Below, piece after piece: positions 44,942 through 55,792 of a stretch of 64,000 bases of DNA (position 1 is the stretch's first letter; each line of letters opens with the position of its first letter). The stretch spans positions 1,488,001-1,552,000 of the forward strand of contig OV277858.1 in the NCBI GenBank assembly GCA_922989275.2, given 5' to 3'. Below the pieces are notes generated by a model, which did not search any database, was not told the DNA's origin, and worked only from the letters and a program-made list of their open reading frames with translations. The position numbers and the translations under genes were made by a program. The DNA comes from Gari tellinella (taxonomy: Eukaryota > Mollusca > Bivalvia > Cardiida > Psammobiidae).

Positions 44942-45905
44942 CTCCGGACAAGCTTTTTGTAAAATTGAGGTCAGAGGTCACGGTCTGAGTGACCTAAAAA
45001 TGCTATGCGACACTCTGCCATCCCAAGATGAACTCACAAACCAAGTTTCGTATCTGTAGTTGGTAAGGTTAAGGAATTATACTCTGGACAAGCTATTGGT
45101 TAAATCATGGTCAAATGTCTACGTCAAAGTGACCTGAAAGTGGTATGCGACACTCCGCCATCCCAAGATGTACTCACACACCAAATTTGGAATCCCTAGC
45201 TGGCAAGGTATATGAGATATGCTCCTGACAAGCTTTTTGTAAAATTGTGGTCAAGGTCACAGTGACCTAGATGTGGTACACGACACTCCGCCATCCCAAG
45301 ATGTACTCGCACACAAACTATGGAATCCCTAGCTGTTAATGTCTAGGAGATATGCTCCAGACAAGCTTTTTGTTAAATCAAGGTCAAAAGTCAAGGTCAC
45401 AGTGACCTGAAAGTGGTACGCGACACTCCACCATCCCAAGATGTACTCACACACCAAATTTGGAATCCCTAGCTGGTAAGGTATAAGAGATATGCTCCAG
45501 ACAAGCGTTTCGTTAAATCGAGGTCAAAGGTCAAGGTCACAATGACCTGAAAGTGGAACGCGGCACTCTTCCATCCCAAGATGTACTCACACAAAAAATT
45601 TGAATCCCTAGGTAGTAAGGTATAGGAGATATTCTCTGGACAAACTTTTTGTTAAATCGAGATCAAAGGTCAAGGTGACCTGAAAGTTATAGGCGACACT
45701 CCACCATCGCAAGATGTACTCAAACACCCCATTTGAAGTCCCTAGCTGGTAAGGTATAGGAGATTTTGCTCTGGACAATCATTTGGTTAAAGGTCAAGGT
45801 CAAAGTAACCTGAAAGTGGTATGCGACACTCCACCATCATAAGATATACTCACACTCCAAATTTGGAATCCCTAGCTGGTAAGGTATAGGAGATATGCTC
45901 CGGAC
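44942..45905. repeat. Tandem array of seven ~137-bp units
   Basis: The word CTCCGGACAAGC or a variant starts units near 44942, 45082, 45222, 45355, 45495, 45634, 45769 and 45898 (period 129-140 bp). Each unit holds AAGGTCACAGTGACCT-like, GCGACACTCCGCCATCCCAA, GATGTACTCACACACCAAAT and TGGAATCCCTAGCTGGTAAG. Ends in a short CA tract at 45920-45940. The unit style resembles common bivalve tandem repeats. Confidence 0.9.
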
Positions 45906-46032
45906 TCCAAGCCCACCCACTGACACACACACACACCAACCCACACAAGGTGCGTTTACTATATGTGCCCAAGGCTTAGCTTTTGGGGCATATATAAAAT
46001 CTATTTTACCTAACAGAATAAGAATCTGAATG

Positions 46033-46099
46033 TCAAACAGAGTAGATCCAGATCAGGCCCCACATAAGTGGTGCCTTATCTGTATCAAAACTGTTTGCA
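46033..46099. repeat. Family A hairpin, copy A11
   Basis: GATCCAGATCAGGCCCCAC, ATAA and GTGGTGCCTTATCTGTATC form the stem, bordered by GTCAAACAG and AACTGTTTGCAA. The inner stem GGCCCCAC/GTGGTGCC is unique to this copy yet complementary. Confidence 0.75.
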
Positions 46100-46637
46100 A
46101 GTCTCAGATGAGTAACAGGATTTTTTCACTATGTTGCAATTTCAATAAAGGTTAACCTCAGCTGACTGGTGTATAAGTTTTAACTTTTTCTAAATTTATG
46201 TATTTTTTTAATGAAAGAAGCAATAATTTACCTATTGTATGTCCCATTGTATGGCTGTTGAATTCCCCTTGAAAGGTCTGGTATCATGTTAGTGTGACGT
46301 TACCATGCCCTTCATCGAAATCAATGAGATTAGATGAAATCAGCTGTCCTGAAATCATCTTCATCTCTTCATCCCGCATCATCCATCGGTGCTATGTGAC
46401 CCAGTTTGTGCTGTGGTGCCATACAATCTGACTCATCCATTGGATCCATCCATACCATGTTACCATTGCCCCTGTTGAAATAATTTAGAAATATGTGTAA
46501 GTTTTCACAAAAAACAACCAACATAAATCAAAGAGTGAAGGTCTTGAGAGTTGCCAAGGATGAGGTTTTGCAATCCAGTAAACCACTCTGTGGCCACAAC
46601 TGAAGCTACAGTAATCATTTATTGTATGAGGCAGGTG

Positions 46638-46692
46638 GTCACTTAAAGGAAGATAAAAGTAAAGCAGATAGCATTTTCTGCTTTTAATTGTT
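46638..46692. repeat. Family B hairpin, copy B4 (short)
   Basis: AGATAAAAGTAAAGCAGATA, GCA and TTTTCTGCTTTTAATTG. The central stem and loop are shortened. Confidence 0.5.
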
Positions 46693-46743
46693 TCACTGTG
46701 CTGTAAGTTGTCAGCTATTTTTATTCCATCAATAAGTATTGTT

Positions 46744-47361
46744 TAGTCCTGGTTACAGGGGGGTATATCCTTGCTTCTTGTCAATTCGCCACTTTCTTGT
46801 CATCGATTCGCCACCTAAGCAAAATTTAGAATCCCGTCACGAGCAGGCTACCGAGAATGTCCGAAAACTACAGACGATCCCCGAATACAAGGACTGTTTC
46901 ACTCAGGTAGGTTTCAAGTGAAAGAAACAGATAAAATAACAATAATTCACAAAAAGTTTCCAATCAAAAGACATGTTGGTAATTTTAATTCTAGTTATTA
47001 TGAGTTACTTTTAAAAATATTAAATAATTCAAAATCATTAAAAAATATTCAAGTTTCATTAAACGAACTATAACATACTTACAGAGCCTACATTGACCTA
47101 ATTATCGAACGACCAATCAGAGGTGGCGAATTGACAAGAAAGCATCCCGGTGATCCAGAGCAATGACCTCATTCGAAAACGGTACAGTTATTTACACTTT
47201 GTATTTATTTGACAAGTTTTATTTGTACTTATACATGTACGTGTTATTGAAGGTTCAGTTATTAAGAATTAGATCTGTGAACAAGTAAGAAATGTTACAT
47301 CAGATAGGCGCATGCGCGAAAAATATAGCTAAGGGTGGCAAAAACACAGGTAACCAGGCTA
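46744..47361. mobile_element. Possible MITE with 13-bp ends
   Basis: TAGTCCTGGTTAC at 46744-46756 and GGTAACCAGGCTA at 47349-47361 are inverted. Further in, GCTTCTTGTCAATTCGCCAC (46773) faces GTGGCGAATTGACAAGAAAG (47132). Between them lies a short exon-like frame (QNLESRHEQATENVRKLQTI, then PEYKDCFTQ before GTAGGT at about 46907). Element class unknown. Confidence 0.4.
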
Positions 47362-47838
47362 CATCAAATGATTAAGCAGAAGGTACATTTTGCACCGAGA
47401 TGGATCTACTGCTTGATTCACAGGGGTAAAGAATTTTAAATATAGACAGTGTCAAATTCCATCTTTGAAAGGCAGTTGAAATGCATTTACTTCTTTCATG
47501 AATGATGAGAATGTTTTAAGATAAATCTAATATTTTTTATTTTGTAATTTGTTGATTACATGTACCTGCATGTGTACTCAACTGAAAAAGCTTTTGAGCT
47601 TGAGTACAAAATGGGTAATGTCAGACAAAGGTCATGGTTATTTAGAGACTTCTCACTTAAGGGGGTATAGTGTTTCTCTTGTTTTCATTCAATTTACTAT
47701 ATACTTAAAGAGGCTCGCAACCGGATTTAGCATTAAAAATGGTAATTTGTAAATATATGTCAAATGATTATATAAATGGGTAAGATTTAGTTTAGGATAA
47801 TAAATTCTGTTAAAAAATGCAATTCCAAAAAAAAAGAA
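47362..47838. other. Insertion interior, nothing recognised
   Basis: A+T-rich; short frames without family pattern. Confidence 0.5.
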
Positions 47839-47933
47839 GCTCTGGTGGGATTCGAACCCGTGACCCTCCATTGCGGAGACAAACAAGAAAAATGAGGACA
47901 TGCCTTTACCGCCTAGACCACGGACGCTCTCTA
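47839..47933 (-). ncRNA. tRNA-like sequence, type II shape
   Basis: On the minus strand CGTGGTCTAGGCGGTAAAGG resembles an A box and D arm, and GGTCACGGGTTCGAATCCCA carries a perfect B box. The distance between them fits a long variable arm or an intron. The acceptor ends (GAGCGTCC and CCAGAGC) do not pair well, so a tRNA-derived repeat is more likely than a working tRNA gene. Confidence 0.4.
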
Positions 47934-48127
47934 TATAAATGGTAGCGAATTAACGTACTTCACTGGTAGCGATAAATACTACATTATTCGGCTCCGGTTT
48001 ATGTCAGAGCCCGTGTAGAGAAGCAACAACAACAACAAAATCGTCAGCTGATGCTATTGAAAAACGATGGAATATATGTAAAAAACTAAGATTCGGTGAC
48101 GATTCTTGAGACTTTTTTTGGACTGAT

Positions 48128-48222
48128 CATATTTTTTTAATGTCAGAAGCCAAATAATGCCACAAATTTGCTTTTATTTGAGTACTTTATTTTATTTTGA
48201 CAAATACACCATCCGGTTGCGA
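48128..48222 (+). repeat. Dispersed repeat copy, direct partner of 2816-2920
   Basis: TTTTTTTAATGTCAGAAGCC, CTTTTATTTGAGTAC and CAAATACACCATCCGGTTGC align with 2816-2920. It ends where the GC-rich array begins. Confidence 0.65.
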
Positions 48223-48244
48223 GTCCCTTGAACAAAAATAGAGC

Positions 48245-48465
48245 GAGCTACTGCGGGGCGGGGGTCGACGGGCGTCTTCCGCAGCTAGCGCTGGCCACGA
48301 GGCACCGAGCGATGCACGCCATACCAGCCTGGCGAGCTACTGCAGGAGTCGAAGGCCGTCGAACGCAGATAGCACTGGCCCCGGGGAACGGAGTTCTGAT
48401 GCTTGCCGTACCATCCCGGAGAGCTACTGTGGGCGAGGGTCGACGGCCGTCTTCCACAAATACTG
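48245..48465. repeat. GC-rich tandem array, ~88-bp units
   Basis: GAGCTACTGCGGGGCGGGGG, GAGCTACTGCAGGAGTCGAA and GAGCTACTGTGGGCGAGGGT start units at 48245, 48334 and 48421. Each holds GTCGACGGNCGTCTTCC-like and GCACTGGCC-like words. The third is cut off by A+T-rich sequence. All are far richer in G+C than the surrounding sequence. Three overlapping frames on both strands (48228-48497 plus, 48248-48457 and 48285-48515 minus) stay open because stop codons are rare at this composition. Confidence 0.8.
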
Positions 48466-48747
48466 TTGTCTCCTATTCTCGTGTGGCTAAGCCTTAGAAT
48501 ATGTATAAAACCCATACATTGCTTTTAAGAATTCTCCTTTTTGGCTTAAAAAACAGTTGAAACTCCCAATAAAGTATAACATCCATAATTATAATACTAA
48601 AAAAATAATATCTAGGTCGTTTCTACGTTTGAATATACCTCCCTGCATGATCCGAATCAGTCAAATGTTTCTCCGTATTATATGAATGCTTTTATTATGC
48701 TTTGCCATGTTATGTACACCTTTTACCGAATCAGTCTGTCTGTCGTC

Positions 48748-48822
48748 CTACCTACCTACCTACCTACCTACCTACCTACCTACCAACCTACCTACCTACC
48801 TACCTACCTACCTACCTACAAG
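48748..48822. repeat. CCTA microsatellite, mirror of TAGG run
   Basis: CCTACCTACCTA run with an AACC interruption. The repeat counts differ from 18541-18615. Confidence 0.9.
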
Positions 48823-48875
48823 ATTTTCGGTAATGGCTGCCAAAAATGCATATTCATCACTAAATTATTGATATA

Positions 48876-49019
48876 CACTCACCCGCTTTAAAAACGCAAC
48901 GTTTTCAAACCCTATTTTTAACGTGTTCCTGAAAAGTTTGCAAACAGGTAAGAATATATCATCATTTACACGTGCATCATTTTGTTATTTCCGCCAATGT
49001 GTTGTGAAATCATTCAAGC
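48876..49019. mobile_element. Truncated mariner end in right arm
   Basis: CACTCACCCGCTTTAAAAAC and the next ~120 bp match one end of 17392-18485. The sequence then joins abruptly to ACTAAGACATGATAGTCAGC, the equivalent of left-arm 16211. The other TIR and the transposase remnant are missing. Confidence 0.8.
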
Positions 49020-52000
49020 ACTAAGACATGATAGTCAGCGTTGAAATAATCGTTGTCGAGCAGTCAGGCCCGCTTAATGTCTGTTGCACACCACCAATTA
49101 GCGTATCCAACGCATTCAATGAGCTTTAACTTCTGAACCGATTGAACAAGAGCAATAATGTAAGAAGCAGAATTTATAGAAATTTAACAACATGTATTAT
49201 GGATCCGACCAAATTCTGACGAGTTTATTTTTTAAGAAACACCGGAAGTGACACATAAAACAATAATGACGTCAATGATTAGAATGTAATATTCTCAGCA
49301 TCTTTTGATCTTAAATTATATAGCTATTTGATTTCGTTTAGAAGTTATTCAATGTGAAATGTGGCTATTCTTGCTGAATACACACACAGCCACCAGAAAA
49401 AAAGACTTAAGCCAATACGCATTTCCGACGTTGGTTTTTTTTCACAAATTGTTGCGGACAACCAAGACGTCCCCCTGATTATTGTACTTTTCCATTACAA
49501 TGCTAACGGTGAAACATCGTGATTACCTTTTGCAAACAAATTGGATCCGGAAAAAACACGTCATTATGCGGCGTTTCATCAAAATCCAAATGTTTGACAC
49601 TCGGACCCTATTTTGATTTTTTTTTCTATATCTAGATCTGTTTTAAGAAAATAGTAGGTCAGTCATCACATGGATCTTGATCATTCTTTAAATGTTATCA
49701 CTTTTTAAATAAAATATTTGCTGGCATGTAGGAAGAAAAACGGGACTTGGGGCACACTTATCATTTAGTGGCGGCTCCACTGTTTGCTTTGTCATTTGAA
49801 ATACTGACTTTTTTTGTATTTTTTGTTTGCATTTGTTCTTTGGGGGGATGCCAGACTGCCAGACTCTAAATATCACAATAGATCTAGATCAAATGTTGTT
49901 CTCCGGGCCAACATTTAACAAGTTTGCACCTGATATTATCAATGTTCTCTATAGAAAAAATAATTAAATCAAAGGCTTGCATATAGATCTAAATCTAGTT
50001 GCATACATTATTTTTAAATAGTGCCAAAAAGCGCTAAGTTGGTACAGAACTTTCTATTACATTTGGTTTGGTACTGTTTTACACACGCTTAATTGTACAT
50101 TATATTTTGTAAACAGGCACGTCGTGATGTCATAATCATACGTCATAAATACGGATGATGAAAACTCACTGCTAAATGACGACTACAATTATAGTCTGTT
50201 TCACTTTTTGATCTCATCATCATCTACTCTGCATAGAGTATAGTCGCGATATGGAATCTGTATGAATACTTCTATTCGACGACATTTATGAATGTAATTG
50301 TTCAAACAATGCGGATTCAAACCATAAATTGGATATCATAGGTGGTATGTAATCAAGGTCTTGTGAAAAAAAGACCACTGCTTAATTATTTAATATTTAT
50401 CCATTATTCTGAAAACAACAGACTTTTCCGTTCAACCGTGTAGCTGCTTGAGTAATAACTTGTTAAACTAATTAGTTCAGGAGTTTCAACCGAGTGACTT
50501 CTAATGTCAATTTACATGAAGGCGACGAGGGGCAAAGTCTCAACAATACCGTTCGACCGCATTTGAGTGCAGCAACCGTGACGTTGCATGCCAAACCTGT
50601 CATAAATCAGCTCATATGTTAATGGTCAGACAGAACAAAATTAGATATTTTAGTTTTAAACGAATATAATTTTATATACAACACCATAAACGGGGAAACC
50701 CGTTTTTATTTACCATTCAAGCAAATTAAAAGCAACAATCTTTCATCGTTTCCATGGTCCTTTAATGTTTGTAAATAACTAGATTGTACTCAGGGTAAGA
50801 TAGTGAAATGGTTTAAGTCTAAATGCCTTGAATTTTAATTTTAGAAAAAAAAACAGATGGTATGTATAGGCAGACGATATTTTGATAGTAAATGTGTTAT
50901 AGATTGGTTACATATACCATTGGCAGAAAATGTCCATGCATAATAAACCATGCACGTGTATATAAACTGATTTAAGATCAGGGCAAAATCTTTCAATGTA
51001 CTTGAATAACAACATCTCGAAACAAACAAACAACACCTTTAGCCAAGATAGACCCATTTTTTCATGCAGTGCATGACCTATATAGTTTACTGATTTTAGA
51101 TTTGATATCCTTTATTTCCCATGTGGGAGGTTTTACAATTTACTGGTACATAACCTTCACAGCAAAAACAGTGAATGCATTGATCTCTTGAGTGCAAAGG
51201 AAGACGTAGAAAACATTTGCAAAAAGTTTGGGTCTAGATCAGACTGCAGGTAATATGTCGTTTGATCTGCATCCAAATTGTTTGGCACACCTTTTCAATC
51301 AGTTGGCATTTAAACGGATTATAAGATTTTAAAGACTTTATATTTGAATCAGACGGCAATTCAGACGGGCTTGACTGTTTAATTCTTTCCCGTGTTACTA
51401 ATAATCTTGTCAAAGAATTTTTGTTAGATGTTTTACATGTATTTACTTACTGTGCTGGCGGTCTTTTTGATTGTAAGGTTGTAGAACAGGGTTTATATTT
51501 TATGTACACTGTTCGTCTTTATGGGTGAATATAGGAGATAAGAGTGAGGTTGGGCACCCCTAAACCCGGGTTTAACCTCCCAGTGGTTGTTAATGATTAA
51601 TTTATAATTAATTATTTATTGCTGCTGCTGACCGTACCAAGGCGGGCTCCTATGTTCACTTTGCTTTATGTTTGTATTTCGTGTTGTTTTCTATTTAGTG
51701 TGTAGATGAAGGAATGGGATTGCGTGTGTGGGGGGGGTGTTTGTTATGGTATGACTGTGTGTGTGTTCTGCTTTAGAGGTGGGTGTATTTTTTGTGTTGC
51801 GTTTCTTGCTTGAGTATTTCGTATTTATTTGATAAGCTTAAGCACCCTCTGCAAGTTTCTTTTACAAAATAGAAAATCAAAAAATACATACATCTGACTT
51901 CTGTAAGGAAATAACACCAAGGTGGTAACCACTTGACACACCAGATACCTCATGGAAATCAGGATAAATACTGTTTGCCACAGTTGTAGTTATACTTTCC

Positions 52001-53155
52001 CAATAGACACATTTACTCAAGAACTTTTATTTCCAGGTCAAATAGTTTGGAGCCAGACCAGACGCCAGCTCAGAATGTTCAACAAGTTGTCATTTTCTGC
52101 ATTTTATTGCAAATGGTTTGTGTTTTGTTTGCGTATAAATGGGAAAGAATACCGTCTTTAAGTGGGATCTCAGAATCGCCAGATACGTCAAGTTTAGGTC
52201 ATAACCTCTACTGGGCGAGACAATAATAAGGAAGATATTTCAAAGTTCACAGATGTTTGTTGCAGACAAAACTCTTTTAGGATTTGTCTGTATTACTTTT
52301 AACCAACATTAACCCTTTCTACGGTGGCACTTAGGTGACATCCAGTGTACAAAAATTAAGTTTAGACCTTTAGACAATTCTGTTCATTCATGTTAGTCTG
52401 AGTGGCAAACAGTTTGGTGCGTGATCAGACGCCGGGTTACCCGGCCTCTGATTTGCTCCAACCTATTTGCAATCGAAATCATTGTTTTAGCTTCAACGCG
52501 TTTATTGGGAAAGAATAACATTTTCCCCACTGTAAGCAAGGTAACATCGACTACATCGCCGTACACTTTCCTACTTGAGATAAGTATGGTTCCCGTGCAG
52601 CACGAGACCGCAGCGCTAACTTTACTGATATTTTATTATCTCCCAATAAACGAATTTGTATACAAAACTATTATTTCCATTGCAAACAGATTGGAGCCAG
52701 GTCAGACGCCGGGTAACCCGGCTTTTGATCCGGCTCCGACCTATTTGCTAAATCTTAATATTTCCAGTTTTTTTCTATTTTTCAAGCATGATTACTTGAA
52801 GCAGGTTGCACGTAAAGCAGCATGTTCCTTTAGACACATTCTGCTTTACTTTTAGCCCACTTAAAGCTACGTTCTGCTAGGGTAAAAATCCAAAAGATTT
52901 CGGAAAAATCCGGATAAATTGTAGCCCTGTTAGTGGTTATCTTTTATCTTTTCAGAACTTCATACATTATAAAATGACAAACGGTGCAGACCCTGATCAG
53001 AGAACTCCGTTAGGAGTCCTGTGGTCTGGGTCTTCACTGTTAACATAGGACAAGTGTACACTTAACATGTACACTTTTCAAATGCTAAGATACGTTTTTC
53101 TTACAATATTGGTATTTACCAAATGAGTTCTCTCGTTAAATAAAGTCTTAATTAG
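49020..53155. repeat. Right-arm block with mirror family A and B hairpins
   Basis: Mirror of 12100-16211. Family A copies are at 49531-49597 (A9), 51219-51286 (A8, better kept than left), 52405-52472 (A6), 52681-52749 (A5) and 52978-53043 (A4). The A7 relic is near 52036-52080, a family B copy at 52795-52865 and a CA-rich repeat copy at about 51560-51835. In the last, the CA/GT tract has a run of seven G (about 51730). No gene recognised. Confidence 0.8.
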
Positions 53156-54121
53156 TATTATTATTGTTATTATTATTATTATACAATACCATGTATCGAT
53201 GATGCTTAGCGTACAACCTTCTTAATCAACACGGAAGCAAACTGACTAAATAAATGAAGATTTGGAAAGGATGTGAGATTAAGAATACGTTGAAATGGGA
53301 CTGACGTATGTGCTATCAGTGGGGCAATCATTTCTCTTTCACGCGAAATGTAATCGCAAGCAAATAAATAGTGATTTTTGGTCGCCAATTTGGTTTTTAT
53401 TACACAGTCTACATAGTCATAGCCGTTCCATTCCAACGGCCTGTTTCTATTGGGAAACAATGGTTAGCAGTGCGAATCTTAAAAATAGACATTGCTTGTG
53501 AAAATGGGAGAATTTTCAGATATTTTTCGAATTCTAAGTTATGTTTAATTGTTTTGTAAAATTTGCCTTTGTTTGATAGGGACATGGTATCATTCCAGCT
53601 CTGGCTATTCTGATCTAACAAAGATAGTTTGATTTTTCTATTAATTGATTTTGTTGTTATAATATCTTGTGATAGCAAGAAATGAAAGTTACCTGTGTTG
53701 TCAAGAATATTTTTTATTTTCGTAATCCATTTAAAATTATAATTCCTGTCATGTATCATATGTTTGTATATTTTTTTGTATATTTTTCTTCTTTGCTTAG
53801 TAGTAATCGATTCCAGTATACAATCATTCTTGTATAGATAGTGACCGAGAGCGGATATCTTTCTAATTCGCCATAAAGCATAGAACTTGGTGTGCTTTTT
53901 CTAGAGTGTGTCAGTTTCCTAAGAGATTATCTGTGTATTTTTTGTAGATTAGCAAAGTTTTCGAAGCCCCATATCTCGCATGCATAGGTAAGTATTGGGA
54001 TAATCGTGTGATCAAACAGTTTCAGTGTTAAGTCTAGCGGAAGATCTAAGTTAGTGGATCTGATGTATAATAGGTTCATCGCTTTCTTAGCTTGTTCTAA
54101 ATTAAGTTTTCTGGTTCATAT

Positions 54122-55135
54122 GTGATTGGTGATTCATATGTACAAAAACAGAGACAAAATGTGAAAAATCCTTTTTGGCAAAACGTTTTAGACGCTTATT
54201 TGGTTCTACTTAGAAAAAACAATCCTTCAAATTGGGACCATTTTCTTTCTACACCAATATTTTTTAACAATAATATTAAGATAGGTGAACAACCTATATA
54301 TTTGAAGAAATGGTGCCAAAAAGGAATTTTCCTAATCAATGACCTGATACAGGAAAATGGTAAGTGTTATAGTGCAACAGACTTAAGAGAAATTTTTAAT
54401 ATTAAAACTAATTTTTTACAGTACTATGGGGTATTGAAGAGTTTAACTGAATTTGCAAACTTACATAATATTCAATTATCTAATCAGAAATTACAAGCTC
54501 CAATTATTCCTTATACATTCTCAGTTTTGATAAGAAGTAAAAGGGGCACAAAAGACATTTACAGTATTTTGAATAAAAATGATGATTCTGCAACAGCTAA
54601 ACTGAAATAGGAAAAAAAATATCAAATAGAAAATGAAACATGGAAACAAATATTCATGTCCCCTTTTAACTCTTCGACTAAAACCTCTTTATAATGGTTC
54701 CAATTTAGAATCAACCACAATATATTACCTACTAAAAAGTACTTGTTTACCATTAATGTAATTTTAAGTCCATTTTGCCAGTTTTGTCAGGTTGAAGAAG
54801 ACCTTGTTCACATGCTCTGGTCTTGCCCAAGTACACAGGAATTTTTAAAACAAGTCAAAGAATATCTCCAATCAAAAGGCATAACCTGTATCTTTGAGGA
54901 GAAACATTTTATATTTAACATTAATGAGAATTACTCAGATCTTTCCTTCTTCATTCAGCTAAAACACTATATTTTTCTGTCCAAATTCCACAATAAACCA
55001 CTATCTGTCATTGCTTTTATGAACAAAACTAAAACACACTATCAACCAATAAAATACTTAGCCCAAAAGAATAATAGAACAGAAAATTTAATCAAATATT
55101 GGGAAAAATATATGCATATTCTGGACAGTGATTAA
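54122..55135 (+). pseudogene. C-terminal ORF2 fragment of the L1-like insertion
   Basis: Frames 54122-54610 and 54743-55135, separated by stops, cover the region after the RT. The first has YLKKWCQKGIFLINDLIQEN, and the second has SPFCQFCQVEEDLVHMLWSC, a C..C........H....C zinc-ribbon-like motif of the zf-RVT type. This matches the similar motif in the 57752-58177 frame of the neighbouring L1-like element, so the two belong to related families. No endonuclease or RT core is present. Confidence 0.8.
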
Positions 55136-55465
55136 ATAGACAACAAACACAATAGCACCAAATATGTGTGATAAGGACTACTCATAAGAAAAACCCTGAC
55201 AGTAAACCTAAAAATGTAATATTTTGTTTAAAATTGCAAAAGCTACAATAACTCAAATAGTTTGACATGGTTTCGGCGGGGAGAGAAGTCCCGAGAGTAA
55301 AATCACTAAGAAAACATATTTTTATACTTAAAAATATTCCATACCCCTTATTAATAGAGAGAAAGAGAGTGAGAGAAGAATGAATAGAGTAAAAATATAA
55401 TCGTATTAATAGAAAATGTTTAAAGTTTCTTTAGAATGTTCAATTATATGTCTATTTGTATTATA

Positions 55466-55663
55466 CAGTGAAGCCTCTCTGTAAGCGACCACAAAACTTG
55501 GTTAACTACTAGGGTATGCAACAGGTGACTCCTTGGAGTGGGACAACAGTAGAACAGAGAGCCCCTGTAGGAGCTTTCTGTTTTGCTTTCTCCTTACTAA
55601 AGGCTGTCTTTTTACATAAATAAGTGTCTCTTTTTAAATGGTCGTAACTAAGAGATTTTACTG
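55466..55663. mobile_element. Pogo-like MITE with family B hairpin
   Basis: CAGTGAAGCCTCTCTGTAAG..CGACC and the facing GGTCGTAACTAAGAGATTTT..ACTG are terminal inverted repeats, flanked by TA at 55464-55465 and 55664-55665. This terminus resembles pogo/Tigger-type elements. It contains hairpin B5 (GTAGAACAGAGAGCCCCTGT, AGGAGCTTTCTGTTTTGC). It sits inside the 3' part of the L1-like insertion. Confidence 0.7.
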
Positions 55664-55755
55664 TAATGCATGTTCTTCTTTCAAATGTTGTAAAGTATGT
55701 TGAGGGATGGCCCACCCCGACCCCCTGCATACTGATTGGACGGGGTGAATAAAAG

Positions 55756-55792
<37 letters not shown>

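Larger units (their letters stand above)
40944..48672. other. 7.7-kb insertion unique to the right arm
   Basis: Left-arm sequence is continuous across the equivalent point (CATTGTATGACT joined to ATTATATGAATGC). In the right arm these are separated by 40944-48672. The insertion opens exactly at the terminus of a dispersed repeat also found at 2486-2815. It contains MITEs, hairpins, a 137-bp tandem array, a tRNA-like stretch and a GC-rich array. No target duplication is obvious. No transposase or RT frame is seen inside. Confidence 0.85.
54117..55788 (+). mobile_element. 5'-truncated L1/Tx1-like insertion with poly-A and TSD
   Basis: A 1.67-kb insertion bounded by duplicated GTTTTCTGGTT (54106-54116 and 55789-55799; possibly AAGTTTTCTGGTT) and ending in about 30 A (55759-55788). 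The empty site is preserved in the left arm near 11176. This is the classic signature of target-primed reverse transcription. It carries only the C-terminal part of ORF2 and a 3' region with a nested MITE. Confidence 0.93.

Noticed and set aside
44942..45905. Regularly spaced repeats as a CRISPR array
   Set aside because: The whole 137-bp unit is repeated, not a short repeat with unique spacers.
48228..48515. Three GC-rich overlapping frames as a repeat protein gene
   Set aside because: Open on both strands because of composition; unit length of 87-89 bp is not kept in frame. Kept as a tandem repeat finding only.
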